DNA from: Bombyx mori
Lineage: Eukaryota > Arthropoda > Insecta > Lepidoptera > Bombycidae
Assembly: GCF_030269925.1 (NCBI RefSeq)
Contig: NC_085123.1
Coordinates: 6,758,001-6,822,000, forward strand
DNA length: 64,000 nt
Reading direction: 5' to 3'
The translations under genes and the position numbers were made by a program. Each line of letters starts with the position of its first letter. Positions within the stretch are counted from its first letter, which is position 1. Of the stretch, positions 1 to 11,186 are shown piece by piece. The notes beneath the pieces were generated by a model that was not told the origin of the DNA, made no database searches, and was given only the letters and a program-made list of their open reading frames with translations.

Positions 1-394
1 CATTTTTCTTTTAAATGAGCCTCTCCCATTCTCAAAAATTTAATGCTCACGTAACTTATCTTATTTGTCGTGAATTCCTCAAGGTATGCTGTAAGTCCAA
101 ATGTCACTTTGCATATTTTAAATATTAACGGCGTTATCGTTCTGCGGTATTGTAAGGGTTGCCAGATGTCTGATTGTAAATTAATTTCGAATTTTAAACA
201 AACGACCTCTATAAATTTCGTTCGATTACAGAAATAGTTTACAGTTTGGAAAGAATACAAAAAAAATGCTAATATTATCTTTTTATTTGCACTTAATTAC
301 AACAATAGTAAATAAAGTATTTTGATATTTGGCGTTGTTTTGGACAGCAAATTCAGAACTTATGAATCTATTGTAGTAATTCGTGACCATACGT

Positions 395-515
395 TAAGTG
401 TTTATTTCATTACAAAAATTGATACCTGCCTGCGGGATTCAAACACAGTCGGATCGCTCGACACAAGAACACCAGTCGTCTTATCCTTTAGGCCGCGACG
501 ACATAGCGACAATTG
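395..515 (-). mobile_element. Bm1 SINE head fragment
   Basis: Reverse complement of the tRNA-related start of Bm1. It reads through the 'cctgcgggattcaaacac' B-box region and ends at 'aggccgcgacg', the inverse of the 'cgtggcctaacgg' A-box region seen in full-length copies at 11467 and 58486. Confidence 0.7.
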
Positions 516-1491
516 AGGCTTCATAGCCATAGACGCAGATATGAGAGAGGCATTACTGAAGTCTTCAGAACTCGAAAGAATCAGAATCAGAATGTAATTT
601 TAAATGTTATTAATAGAAAACTATCCGTCTTAATGGCATGTCTGTATCTAAAAAACCTGAATAAGTACAGTATTTTCTTTTCATAGACTAAAAAAATATG
701 TTCGATAATTTATAATAATATTTAATATTTCATATAGTACTATTGTTTGCATTGAGCGTATACTGTGAAAATTTTGCGTATGATAATATTAATTTACAAG
801 CATATGAATTAAATGCAATATTAACTAATCAGAATCCATAAAATGTGACATTCATAATTCAAGATCCTATAATATATCGACATTTTTTGATTGATATATT
901 CCCTCATAAGTTTTATTATAATATGTTCTAAAAACATGTCCACTAGAATGTAAGAAAACGCCAGTTTCTAGGTGATGCAAGTACATATATAGTTCAAATA
1001 ATTTCACTCACATATTTGATGTGGATTTTGATTCGTTAATTATTCGACTGAAATATTGTTATTTGAATGTAGAATACTAAAATGTATATTTTTAATGAAA
1101 TTCAGTATTTCCAACTAATAAATGCTAGTCCGTATATTCCAAAATATTTTGTTTCACTTGTAAGTTGTGTTAGGTGTATATTATTGAAATGTTATTATAA
1201 ATATTGATCTAATATCCTTCCCCTATGTTTGTTTTATTTACCTACTATCATTATCCATGGCTTTTAGACGGGATTACTGTTGTGTTCGAAACAAAATCAT
1301 TTAAAAACCCAATCCGAGTGGTGTGCGTAGTTAAAACTAGTTTTACGATTTAATCTCGCCTTCATTCGTGTCATAGTATTTCACTTGAATACTATATAAT
1401 TTTCGTGGGCATGGACGTATAATGTTCTTTCTTTTTTTTTTTTAAGTATGGCAATTGGCTTCTTGCGATGATATATTTGTCAGTATCAAGT

Positions 1492-1560
1492 TTATATATA
1501 TATATAATTTTTATATAATAATATATAATATATATATAAATTTATATATAATAAATACAT
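1492..1560. repeat. AT-rich simple repeat
   Basis: Runs of TA dinucleotides broken by short T and A tracts. No gene or element boundary is visible. Confidence 0.8.
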
Positions 1561-1599
1561 ACATAAATATTCTGTTATATGAAAAATGATATTTTATGG

Positions 1600-1915
1600 A
1601 ATTAAATGAGATAAAGTAGATTTATTTGAGACTAATCAATTGCGGTCAAATTGATTGAAACGAGATGATATGGAATGAAATAAAGGCTCAGTAAAATGGT
1701 GTTTATTTACAGAGTTACTTCAGTAAACTTTTTAGTAAGAACCAGTGAAAACACGTCCAGCGCCTTTGTTCCATCTTCCCACATTCGTGCACTTTACTGA
1801 TGCAAAATGGCTAATAAACCACCATTGTTACACGTTTGATGCTGAAGAAATAGTAAATTATCAAAATGAAACAATTCACCCAACTTCGCTCCTCGCGTTC
1901 CCGCCAAAAACGCGT
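1600..1915 (+). repeat. unclassified dispersed repeat, family F
   Basis: Shares a long ordered similarity with 28430-28700 (same strand), 57860-58130 (opposite strand) and a partial copy near 17515-17830. Landmarks are 'ctcagtaaaatggtg' near the left end, 'cgtccagcg' in the middle and 'cctcgcgttcccgcc' at the right end. No coding potential is seen, so it is a non-autonomous element of unknown class. Confidence 0.65.
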
Positions 1916-2180
1916 TGACATTTGAATATTGCGCTAAACATCGTATATTTTTCAATAAGAACTATCTCTAGACTTTTAAGTTTAATTTCTAGAAGAATGA
2001 ATTGCACAAATAAAAATATTGGTTCGTCGGGAATATTATATTGACAATAACAAACGCGAGTTTAAACCGTAAAAGCAGTTTTAATTTTAACACCAATAAT
2101 GTCAACTGTTATTTAACAAGAAGAGACTGACCCGTTCCCTATTCAATTAAAAATAAAATGTGTTTGAATATAGACTTTCA

Positions 2181-5100
2181 TTACAATTTATTCGTCACAT
2201 TTAAAACATTATTATATTGCCATTCAACACAGGCTCGTCCCTTAACCCCATTAATATCGACTGTAGACCATCTCTCGTAAAACTTTGACGTTCTCTCTTT
2301 TCCGATGTAAAATACGTCTTCGTCGTCAACTTGGACCTTCACCGTGTAAATATCACCTCCTGAAAATATAAAACATAATATAATATTTCTAGAAAAGTGT
2401 CGTTTACTAAAATTACTGAATACGGCCTATTCTAGCCCGCGCGGGTAATTAACATGACCATTCCACCATTGGGACATCGACGCTGACTGGCGAGATCCAC
2501 GGTGTGATGTAAATGGGCTCTGTTAACCATTTAGCACCGGATGGGTGGCGAGCTTGTTATATGCATATAGCAATAAAAACAACTGATGAAAACAAACAAA
2601 CAAAAACCTGCTCTATATCTACCTACTGGTATGTACGTTAATACGTGGTAAAAAGAGCGTTATTAATAGCTTAAAAAAGGATAGACACGTTTTATTCAGC
2701 TCATATTTCGAGACCAATTAAAACCCATGTCGCTCAATAACCCGTTTTCGTATTACCTAAGGGTAAAGCAGAAATAAATTTTATTCGTGTTACATTGCGT
2801 CCAATTTTTGGGTTAGGAATCATTAAAATTATCACTTTTCGGGTTTGACTCCGATACACAGCTAATATCATCATCATCAACCTAGGTACGATCGTCAACA
2901 GTTCGACATCGCCATATTGATACACATACCGGATAAAATAATTCGCTTGGTAGAGACGACTTCTTTATAGGTTCGAAATGTTTTGGCACTTCCAAAACAA
3001 TGTTCACACCGACAAGGGATCTTTCTTCTTGGGGATATGCAAAGTTTGCGAAGGTTACTCTCGCTGTTTAACTCTCTTAGGACTTAAAGATCAGGGTTAA
3101 TGCCCCGACTGTTAGGTTTCCTCGTTCATAAAGATTATTTTTCGTTTATTTTAATGGGGTTTAAATAATACAAACCGGCTTTGAACATAAATCCGTAATC
3201 CTTAGGCAAAGTCTGCATTTCTCCGTGTTGGTACAGCTGGAAGTCACACCATTCAACAGGGAAGACAGCTTGATCTGACTTACGGCAATAGTACCCAATT
3301 GTGAGACTAAAATAGAAGTGCAGAAAAATATTTGAAAGTGTTCTTTTTTAATTACTGTTATTAGAATTTATTAAGTCTGCGTGGAATGTGAAGACCATCT
3401 AGATGGTCTTCACATTCTATATCTAGATATTTCAGCCGCGATCTAGATATTTCAATATCTAGATATTTCAGCCGCGAAGCAGTCGTTTGTTTCAATTGAA
3501 AGAGTTAATATGGAATATAGCAGTTATACAATTGAAGCTTGGACCTCGTGTCTGGAGTAGACATTTACGTTTGCGAGGACTATAGACTCATGTATCCCTG
3601 TAACACTGAGGCGCCATGAGCAATACAATAAGTTCGTGTTGATCAAACTGCATATAAACACTAACTCGATTAACAGATAGGTATTTTTAAATCGTATAAC
3701 ACAATATTATTGCGATCTTAAAGCAACTGAAATGCGTCCTCGGTGCTGCTATTGTCCTTGACCGACCGCGACCATTCAGTAGCATGTAGGCCGGACATCC
3801 GTCTGACTTCGAAGGTAAATGGTACCGAATAAAAAACACATACTTATTATGTACTTACTGAGACAGAATAGCCGGCTGTGAAACACTTCCTATGGCCATA
3901 CAGTCGCCGTTATCAAGAAATATAAAATGGTAGACGTATCGATGGAACGTGCGCCAGTCGCGAAATGGTCCTGAAAATAAACTAATGTAGGTAAATTTTT
4001 ATATTTTTAATGAATGTAAAAATGACTATATCAATATAAAAGTGTATGTAAATACGTATGGTTTCTAAATGAGCACTATATTTAAAAACGCTTTGACTGA
4101 GGTCGGCGACGAATAACACCTGGCTATAGAAACAATTTAACATCGGTGTCAAAAGTTAGCTCATCTAAGTATGGAATGGGATCGTTTGCCTACGTTTGCC
4201 GCTAGGGGCGCTGTTCCAACTGCATACAAAATTGGGCTAACTCGTACGCTATCCAGAACGTTAAAAAACCCGCACTAATCATACAGATGAGTTGTGGTGT
4301 CGTTCGTCTATAGAAAGACCTAATATTGTACACGTACCAAAGCTATGATCTCTAACTGCGGGCATATTCAGTTCGTATTGTTTACCGTCAACTTTTACAA
4401 TCCCTGTAATTACGCCCATTTGTTCGTAATGTGTTTGATGCAACCTGCAAACAAGGCACTTTTAAATGGATGGTGGACGAGTTCACAGCCCACCTGGTGT
4501 TAAGTGGTTACCGGAGCCCATAGACATCCACAATGTAAATGCGCCACCCACCTTGAGATATAAGTTCTAAGGTCTCAAGTATAGTTACAACGGCTGCCCC
4601 ACCCTTCAAGCCGAAACGCATTACTGCTTCACGGCAGTAATAGGCAGGGTGGTACCAACCGTGCGGACTCACAAGAGGTCCTACCACCTATGAAATATCT
4701 TGAATTAAAGTTCTTCTCTTGAAATTAATCTTATCTTGCATTAAAGTTGCTGTTGGATATAGAAACAGATTCAATACAAAAATACAAATTTATTCCGGAT
4801 CCCTATTAAGCTAATCAATTGTAATACATAACTGAAAAGTGTAATATCTGATCTTTATAACAAAACCTATATTGACAAAAATATATAATTTTTTTTTTTT
4901 TTTTTTATTGCTTAGATGGATGGACGAGCTCACAGCCCACCTGGTGTTAAGTGGTTACTGGAGCCCATAGACATCCACAATGTAAATGCGCCACCCACCT
5001 TGAGATATAAGTTCTAAGGTCTCAAGTATAGTTACAACGGCTGCCCCACCCTTCAAACCGAAACGCATTACTGCTTCACGGCAGTAATAGGCAGGGTGGT

Positions 5101-8100
5101 ACCAACCGCGCGGACTCACAAGAGGTCCTACCACCTATGAAATATCTTGAATTGAAGTTCTTCTCTTGAATTAAATCTTATCTTGAATTAAAGTTGCTGT
5201 TTGATATAGAAATAGATTCAATACAAAAATACAAATTTATTCCGGATCCCTATTAAGCTAATCAATTATAATAACTGAAAAGTGTAATATCTGATCTTTA
5301 TAACAAAACCTATATTGACAAAAATACCTATATATTATCTCAGTTGCTTCTGTTGAAGTCACTATGTACCTAAAACAGTACGAATTGATTTCAAAGATTA
5401 CTTTTAAAATTACTTTTTTAGCAGTTTAAAATAATCCTGCGACCACGATTCCCTCGCCATGTCGGTAGCCATACTGTATGGCGCCATATGTGAGTCATAA
5501 TTGAAATGAGGCCATTGTGCACTCCATGTTAGAGATAGTTCAACAGTTAGGTAATCTTCAGGATAGCTTTTTTGTCTGAAATAAAAAACAGCTTATTTAC
5601 TGCTCAATTCAAGCTTTATACACTTTGTGTGTTCGCGGGTTTTCAATGATTAGTAAAATAGCTTTTTCGCGAAAAAGAGACGGAAATTCGCATTAATAAC
5701 GAATACAGTGATAGATCATCCATAATAGAGTTCATCTATACTACCTAGAACTACTGCATTCACCCACAGTACAATTCCAGAGATTTTTTTGGCACGTACC
5801 ATCCGGCTTGATAAATAATCTCCCCTCTATGGTGTTTCCCGAGCGATATGACATGTTCTTTTTCAAGCGAGGCTTGTGGAGAGTACTTTACGGTAGGCAG
5901 CAGGTTGGCTCTGCCCCTAGCATTTCTGACGTCCATGAGCGACGGTAACCACTCACCATCAGGTGGGCCGTAAGCCCGTCTGCCTACTAGGACTATAAAT
6001 AAACTTCTGAAGACGTCGTGGCCTATAGGTTAAAACATCCGGTGGATTCGTATGTAGCGATTGGTGTTCGAATCCCACCGGCAGGTAGGTACCAATATTT
6101 CCAATGAAATACGTACTTAACAAATGTTCACGATTGACTTCCACGGTGAGGAAATAACATCGTGTAATAAAAATCAAACCCGAAAAATAATAGTTTGCGT
6201 AATAACTGATGGTAGGACGTCTTGTGAGTCCGCAAGGGTAGGTACCACCACCCTGCTTATTTCTGCCGTGAAGCAGTAATACGTTTCGGTTTGAAGGGCG
6301 GAACAGCCGTTGTACTGTTAAAATTGAAACCTTACAACTCATGTCTCAAGGCGGTTAGCGGCATTTACGTTGTAGATGTCTATGGGCTCCGGTAACTTAA
6401 CACAAGGTGGACCGTGAGCTCGTCCACCCATCTAAGCAATAATAACAAAAAACTCCCCCCTGAATAGAGCTTTTTATATTGTCGACAATTACAGTTTTAA
6501 GCGCTGGAACTACGTAGAGAACTTAAATCTGTGTAGTTGTTAATATATTAGAAGTCCCAGGAATTGTGTAAGAGAAATAGTCCGGTCATATTTTTACTAC
6601 GGAATTCTACCCGCACAGTTTAGGCGCATTTTCTGGAACACACATACACAGGGCGTACATTTTAAAATATTATTTGCCTATACCTCTACCCTTGGACTTG
6701 CCGCTACCTATAAACAGCTACCACATACGATCAAGAGCATTCGTTATGTGAATCACGTTGAATATGACATAATACTCGCTCTTCCCAAAAACAACTATCT
6801 AAACATGCGGTCACCTCTGTTGTGTCGGCACTACGACTTCATCCATCGCTATTTTAGATGATTCTTAAGGACTAAGTCACGACTACTTGGTAAGAGAAGA
6901 AGGACCTGAAGGAGAAGAAGAAATCTTCGCATGTAAACTTAAAGGCAACGTGTTTTTCATGTTTTTTGTTTGTCTTAATTGTATGCGTAATATAAGTCAA
7001 TAAAGTCAATGACATTATAGTCTACTATCCGATTAATAGAAGGATAGGTTAATTTAGTTGTTGTAATTTGAACAATAATCTCTATATTATTTATTGTTCT
7101 TACTTCATAGATCCATTGTAAGTCAGTTTCCAAGTTCGCATTGGTATGAAATTGTGAACTTCTATTCCATTTACTTTATATTCGCCTCCTTCTGATTCAG
7201 TTTGTTTCAAGCAAGTATCTGGCAAATTTGGCGATAGAAGAAGCTCTTCACTATTTAACTAAAAATTTATATGAAGTTATTATAAATGATAATCTCGCCA
7301 GTTACTCGCTTATAAGGCGTTATTTAAGCCAGTACGGGTAGGTACCACCATCTTGTTGCTTCGAATGAGTCATGCGTTCCCGTTTGAAGGGTGAGATAGC
7401 TGTTTTACAATGCAAGTGAGATTGCAACCTCAGGTCTCAAGGTCAGTGACAGTTTTCACATGATATTGTCTATGGGCTCTGGCAACCACTTTACAGCGCA
7501 TAGGTTGTGATCTTGTTCACCAGTCAAAGCCATAAAGAAACATTAAATCAATGAGTCTAATTCAAAGCCTATTTCAAAGATAGAATGGAAGTCAAATTAA
7601 ATTTTATCATACTTTCAAGTATAGAAATGCATCACAGATATTTTGAGGTCTTCTAGCAACTCCACAAATCACAGCATCGCCTTCTCGCGACATTCCGTTG
7701 AAATAAACCGCGTCTATTGCCTGAAATAGATTGATACATGTTTATAATCAGAAAGAGGCGTTACATTTAACGAGCAGAGAGGTTTCCCTCAGAAATAGAA
7801 ACCTCAGACTGTAACAGAAACCTCAGACTGTAACTATATTAAGCAGCCTTTTATAATGTTTAGCTGTAGGTATTAATGTGTTTTAGCTAATTACCTTCGG
7901 TGGATGTGATGGTTCTAGTAGGTGGTTTTAAATAATGTACACTCCGTACACCAACACAAACAGTTTATTTAATCACATACACACACAAGAAGTTTAAGCA
8001 ACTGAAATTATCCGAAAAAACAAATACTTTTGTCCGAAACCAATGGTTCGTCAATATATTCGCAGCAGTGTAGTTCATTCAAATCTTTCAACTAACTGCC

Positions 8101-10372
8101 CTCAACTGGCTCACACATTACACCAATCTCGATCGCATGACGTAGAATTGTCCGTTTCCATTACGTCGTCGCGTCGTCCGGCAGACTCGTATCGTAACGT
8201 ACATAACGTAAAAGTATTTTGTTGTGTGAATGTATATAGTACATGTATATATTATTGTTATTGTTATGTTATATTGTTGTATATATTATGTGTGTTGTGT
8301 AATTTATATATAGTAAATTAATATATATTATATATATATTTATATATATATATATATCTCTCATGTTTATATATTGTATATTATTGAATCCAAAATAATA
8401 TTTAATAGTTATGTGGAGTAAGCCCACAAATGTAATGTATTTACCTGATGTAAAAATAGACTATAACGGGTGGAATGGCGTATTGTGAGCCCGCATGAGT
8501 AATTACCACCAACTTGCCGTTTTCTGCTGCGAAGCAGTAATGCGTTCTGTGTGCTTGGTTCGAGTTTTTTGACGTTCTCGATAGCGTAAAAGTGAACTCA
8601 AATTTGTATGCAGTTGGAACAGCGCCCCTAGCGGCAAACGTAGGCTAACGCTCCAACTCCATACAAATTTGAGTTAACTTTTACGCTATACAGTGTGCAT
8701 AGTGCGAGTTTTTTAACGTTCTCGATAGCGTAAAAGTTAGCTCATATTTGTATGGAATGGGATCGTTTGCCTACGTTTGCCGCTAGGGGCGCTATTCCAA
8801 CTGCATAGAAAATTGGGCTAACTTTTACGCTATCGAGAACGTTAAAAACACACTAAGTACACAGAACTTTAAAAAAGGCGCTGAGCACTGGTTCGAAGGG
8901 TAGGACAGTCATTAAACTATGCAATAGAAACTTAGACCTCACGTCTTAAAATGTATTATCGCCTTCACGTAGTAATATAGTAAATGGCCTCCAGAAACAA
9001 TTTAAAATCATGTGGACCGTGAACTCACCCGTCAACATAATAATAAAAAATTCGTACCGATCATTAATGTAATCTATTCCAAAATTGTTATTTTACGGTA
9101 GAATCTCTAGACACACCTATGACAACTAGTTACATACGCGGGCGCAGGGTTTGAACTTGTCAATATTTAGAGTACACAGCTGAAATTATGATGTCGCAAA
9201 ATAATAGAGTTTACATACTAACGGATTACTGCCGAGACAATACTTCTGTTCCAATTTTTTATCTTCTTCATGCACACGAATGTTTCCGTCTCCACTTTTG
9301 CCAACCTCAACGGCATGTTCGCGTTTCAAATACTTCAAGAACTAAAATCATAGTTACAGTAATAAATTACGAACGCCCTTAGAGCATCGAGTACATTCTG
9401 AGTGAAACAGACTTTTACATTTATAAATAAATTATTGTTTTACTAATTTATTACAAACTAGCTGACCCGGCAGACTTCGTAGTGCCTCAATCGAAAAATA
9501 AAAGACTTCGTCCGACGAGGGACACATCAAAGAGAATTTTGTTTTCTCTTTGATGTGATGATTGTTATTTTTATTTCATTCCAAGCATTTTCATATTTAT
9601 TTACCTTTTAAGTTTTCTCTGGACTTCACAAATAATTCAAGACCAAAATTAGCCAAATCGGTCGAGCCGTTCTCGAATTTTAGCGTGACTAACGAACAGC
9701 AATTAATTTTTAGAGATAATTCTTTTCATCAAAAATTTTGTACTTTTAAAATATCCAATTTTTGCATTTGAGAAATTGTTTTTATGTAAAATTTAAAGCA
9801 TATGTACCTTTCGCATGTGTCTAAGAAAAGAGACTGATACCGAAGCGTACTATATGGTACAAATATTACTTATTCCATCTTTAATAAAGTAATAACGTAG
9901 TAGAAGTATAAAATAAAAAGTAAGAATAAATTATATAGCCTTATAGTTTATATTAACTTCATTCATACAATTTTGTGATGTATGTAGTGTAAATTCCGTG
10001 TTGCCTTTAATATTGACAGTCTGTTCCGAAAAAAAGCGGCCAAACACCATTTACCTAAATTAACCAAAATGCTTCTACTAAAGAATGTTATTCTTTATTA
10101 GGTATTTGTCTATTAATTAATAGAGAAATGTTTATACATAGAATTTATTAAATTTTGTGGATCTACTCACAAAGTACATTAGTTAACCAAACTAAACTTA
10201 CTTGTCTAACGCGCAAAATTGTATACATAAATATGAATTTTGGCCAAAAAAGTTTGTTCTTCTGTTGATAAATACCAAATATTGCCGGCTTCCTTTTTTT
10301 ATTCAAAAAACGAAATACTTCCACAATTAAAGCAGAAATAAGCGTAGAAATAATTAAGGTTAACATTGTCAC
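2181..10372 (-). CDS. membrane-anchored PEP-synthase-like N-domain protein, 9 exons
   Basis: Exons from the start: 10202-10372, 9219-9341, 7613-7720, 7104-7258, 5414-5575, 4338-4444, 3859-3970, 3176-3306 and 2181-2359; all junctions are GT-AG and in phase, giving 415 residues. Residues 3-21 are hydrophobic and followed by a basic KKRK stretch, so an N-terminal anchor or signal-anchor is likely. The body carries motifs AIDAVYFNGMSREGD (99-113), HQTHYEQMG (about 242-250), RDWRTFHRYVY (about 279-289) and VEWCDFQLYQHGE (about 329-341). From memory these resemble the N-terminal, non-kinase region of arthropod proteins annotated as putative phosphoenolpyruvate synthase; the ATP-grasp and PEP-utilising parts are absent because the frame stops at 2181. 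The role is unknown. The start is the first ATG before the hydrophobic segment; a second Met two codons on is possible. AATAAA overlaps the last codons. The gene model is secure; the family link is from memory, untested. Confidence 0.85.
2438..2577 (+). mobile_element. old Bm1 SINE fragment
   Basis: Diverged 3' part of Bm1: a degenerate 'gatgtaaatgggctctgttaacc' run, then the 'gagcttgt' and 'agcaataaaa' tail. It lies in the last intron of the first gene. Confidence 0.55.
3384..3417. repeat. perfect 34-bp palindrome
   Basis: Two 17-base arms, beginning 'gaatgtgaagaccatct', are exact reverse complements with no spacer. It lies in intron 7 of the first gene, 77 bases upstream of exon 8. Confidence 0.95.
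3418..3482. repeat. tandem 'atctagatatttca' repeat
   Basis: Three repeats of 'tctagatatttca', two of them followed by 'gccgcg', directly abut the palindrome at 3384-3417. Origin unknown. Confidence 0.85.
4130..4285 (+). mobile_element. foldback MITE, family M1, left end lost
   Basis: Contains the family core 'tttgccgctaggggcgct' and the right terminal repeat ending 'gaacgttaaaaaacccgcac'. The left terminal repeat is not recognisable upstream. It lies between exons 6 and 7 of the first gene. Confidence 0.75.
4470..4690 (-). mobile_element. Bm1 SINE, duplication unit 1
   Basis: Reverse-oriented Bm1 body from 'acgagttcacagcccacc' to 'gaggtcctaccacc', without the tRNA-like head. It begins about 25 bases from the acceptor of exon 6. 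Confidence 0.9.
4890..5135 (-). mobile_element. Bm1 SINE, duplication unit 2
   Basis: Reverse-oriented Bm1 body that keeps the long T run and 'attgcttag' tail missing from unit 1. Confidence 0.92.
5795..5997 (+). mobile_element. LINE 3'-tail family T2
   Basis: Shares the 'ggtgtttcccgagcg', 'ggtaggcagc', 'gacggtaaccactcaccatc' and 'gggccgta' blocks with copies near 26395, 35690 and 61500. All copies end in a short A-rich tail after 'tctgcctac'. This is the behaviour of 5'-truncated non-LTR retrotransposon ends; the parent element is not identified here. Confidence 0.75.
6008..6455 (+). mobile_element. Bm1 SINE, near full length
   Basis: Starts with a tRNA-like head (altered A box 'gtggcctataggtt', B box 'tgttcgaatccca') and runs to 'tctaagcaata'. 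It sits directly after a T2 tail and lies in intron 4 of the first gene. Confidence 0.92.
7328..7545 (+). mobile_element. old Bm1 SINE
   Basis: Diverged body from 'gtacgggtaggtaccacc' to the 'cttgttcacc' tail region, in intron 3 of the first gene. Confidence 0.75.
7921..8380. other. intronic sequence of unknown origin
   Basis: Part of intron 2 of the first gene. The 92-codon open frame at 8043 has no recognisable domain and ends in a TA-rich tract (8320-8360). Possibly an LTR or DNA-element remnant; nothing firm can be said. Confidence 0.3.
8458..9050 (+). mobile_element. Bm1 SINE split by MITE insertions
   Basis: Bm1 sequence runs from about 8458 to about 8546 ('gaagcagtaatgcgttc') and resumes at about 8888 ('ggttcgaagggtaggacag') down to the tail near 9050. 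The intervening 340 bases are two M1 MITEs. Confidence 0.85.
8548..8886. mobile_element. MITE M1 nested inside MITE M1
   Basis: The outer copy begins at about 8548 ('gtgtgcttggttcgag') and is interrupted in its right terminal repeat at about 8682 by a complete inner copy. The inner copy starts 'acagtgtgcatagtgcgag' and ends 'cactaagtacacag' at about 8860. The remainder of the outer repeat resumes as 'aactttaaaaaaggcgctga'. Both copies have the 'gccgctaggggcgct' type core. Confidence 0.8.
9466..9730 (+). repeat. dispersed repeat, 'agctgacccggcagacttcg' family
   Basis: Shares its start 'actagctgacccggcag' and its end 'ctaacgaacagcaatt' with 42217-42505. No frame is intact. I take it for a non-autonomous or 5'-truncated element; class not determined. 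Confidence 0.7.
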
Positions 10373-11186
10373 TGATTTTATAAACTGTTGCTAACAATAT
10401 AGTTGTTACTAAGTATATAATTTTGTGTTATAATTATCGTTATCAACACAGAAACGAAAAATTGAAAGTCTACGATTCCGTCAGACCTAATTTATCTTAT
10501 CATTTTCATTGATTAACCGTGATTAAACGAACGGTACCTATTACCCACACACTATAAAAAATTACGACACTCCGACCTTATGTCGTAGGCCAAGTGGCAG
10601 TATTTCTTTGTCTATTTGAAGTAATAAAGCTGTTCACTCCAATTTTATTCATTTATTTAGGGCACAGATTCCTGAACGATCTTACGGCCCAATTGGATGT
10701 TGCCAACATGACGTGAATGTTGCTACCACACCAAGAATTTTTCCTAACGTAACCTATTAAGTGTCCAAGGGAGCTGTTAACAAGCTCGGAGCAATTTTTT
10801 TCTGGTCCATAGTTAGCAGTAGTCCATAGCGAATAGTTAAAATTGCTATTAGGTAGTTAAAATTTATAACTAGACATACAAGAACAATGTCAATAAAAAT
10901 TGCTCTCTACTTGTACGAAATAAAATTAAATATGGTACGTACTTTATAACTTGTTGGACAGATAGAAAACATCTGACAAAAAACTATCAGTATTGAAAAT
11001 AAATTTGTCAGGTGTACTGAGCGGAATATAGACAATAGCTTTTGGAAAATGTTTTCCGCTTTGTCAAAAGTATATATAAAATTGAAATCGTTAAAATAAT
11101 AGACAAAAGAAAAATTAGAGACAAACTTTATTAGCAGTTTACAGACGAAAAATCTTAAGTTAATTTATAAACATATAGCTTTACAG
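10373..11186. other. spacer between gene 1 start and PSMD12 end
   Basis: The first part must hold the promoter and 5' UTR of the leftmost gene (minus strand). The last part is the PSMD12 3' UTR with an AATAAA signal. No repeat from the families listed here and no further exon was seen. Confidence 0.6.
11127..11132 (-). terminator. PSMD12 polyadenylation signal
   Basis: AATAAA on the minus strand, 54 bases after the PSMD12 stop codon (11187-11189). Confidence 0.7.

Larger units (their letters stand above)
1..2180. other. intergenic, repeat-rich
   Basis: No coding exon is recognisable here. The stretch holds a fragment of the tRNA-like head of a Bm1 SINE in reverse orientation (about 395-515), AT dinucleotide runs (about 1492-1560), and a copy of an unclassified dispersed repeat (about 1600-1915). 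The final part is probably the 3' UTR and downstream flank of the minus-strand gene that ends at 2181. Confidence 0.6.
4470..5330. repeat. tandem duplication of a SINE plus flank
   Basis: Two units of about 420 bp lie head to tail (about 4470-4893 and 4911-5330). Each starts with a reverse-oriented Bm1 body and continues into the same non-SINE flank, including 'tttattccggatccctatta' and 'cctatattgacaaaaata'. The units differ by scattered substitutions and short indels. They fill most of intron 5 of the first gene (4445-5413). Confidence 0.9.

Noticed and set aside
5959..6342. 127-codon minus-strand open frame
   Set aside because: It runs through a Bm1 SINE and a LINE tail; the same peptide pieces recur in other SINE copies.
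8043..8321. 92-codon plus-strand frame as an extra gene
   Set aside because: Antisense to and inside an intron of the first gene, ends in TA repeats, no splice sites or domain.
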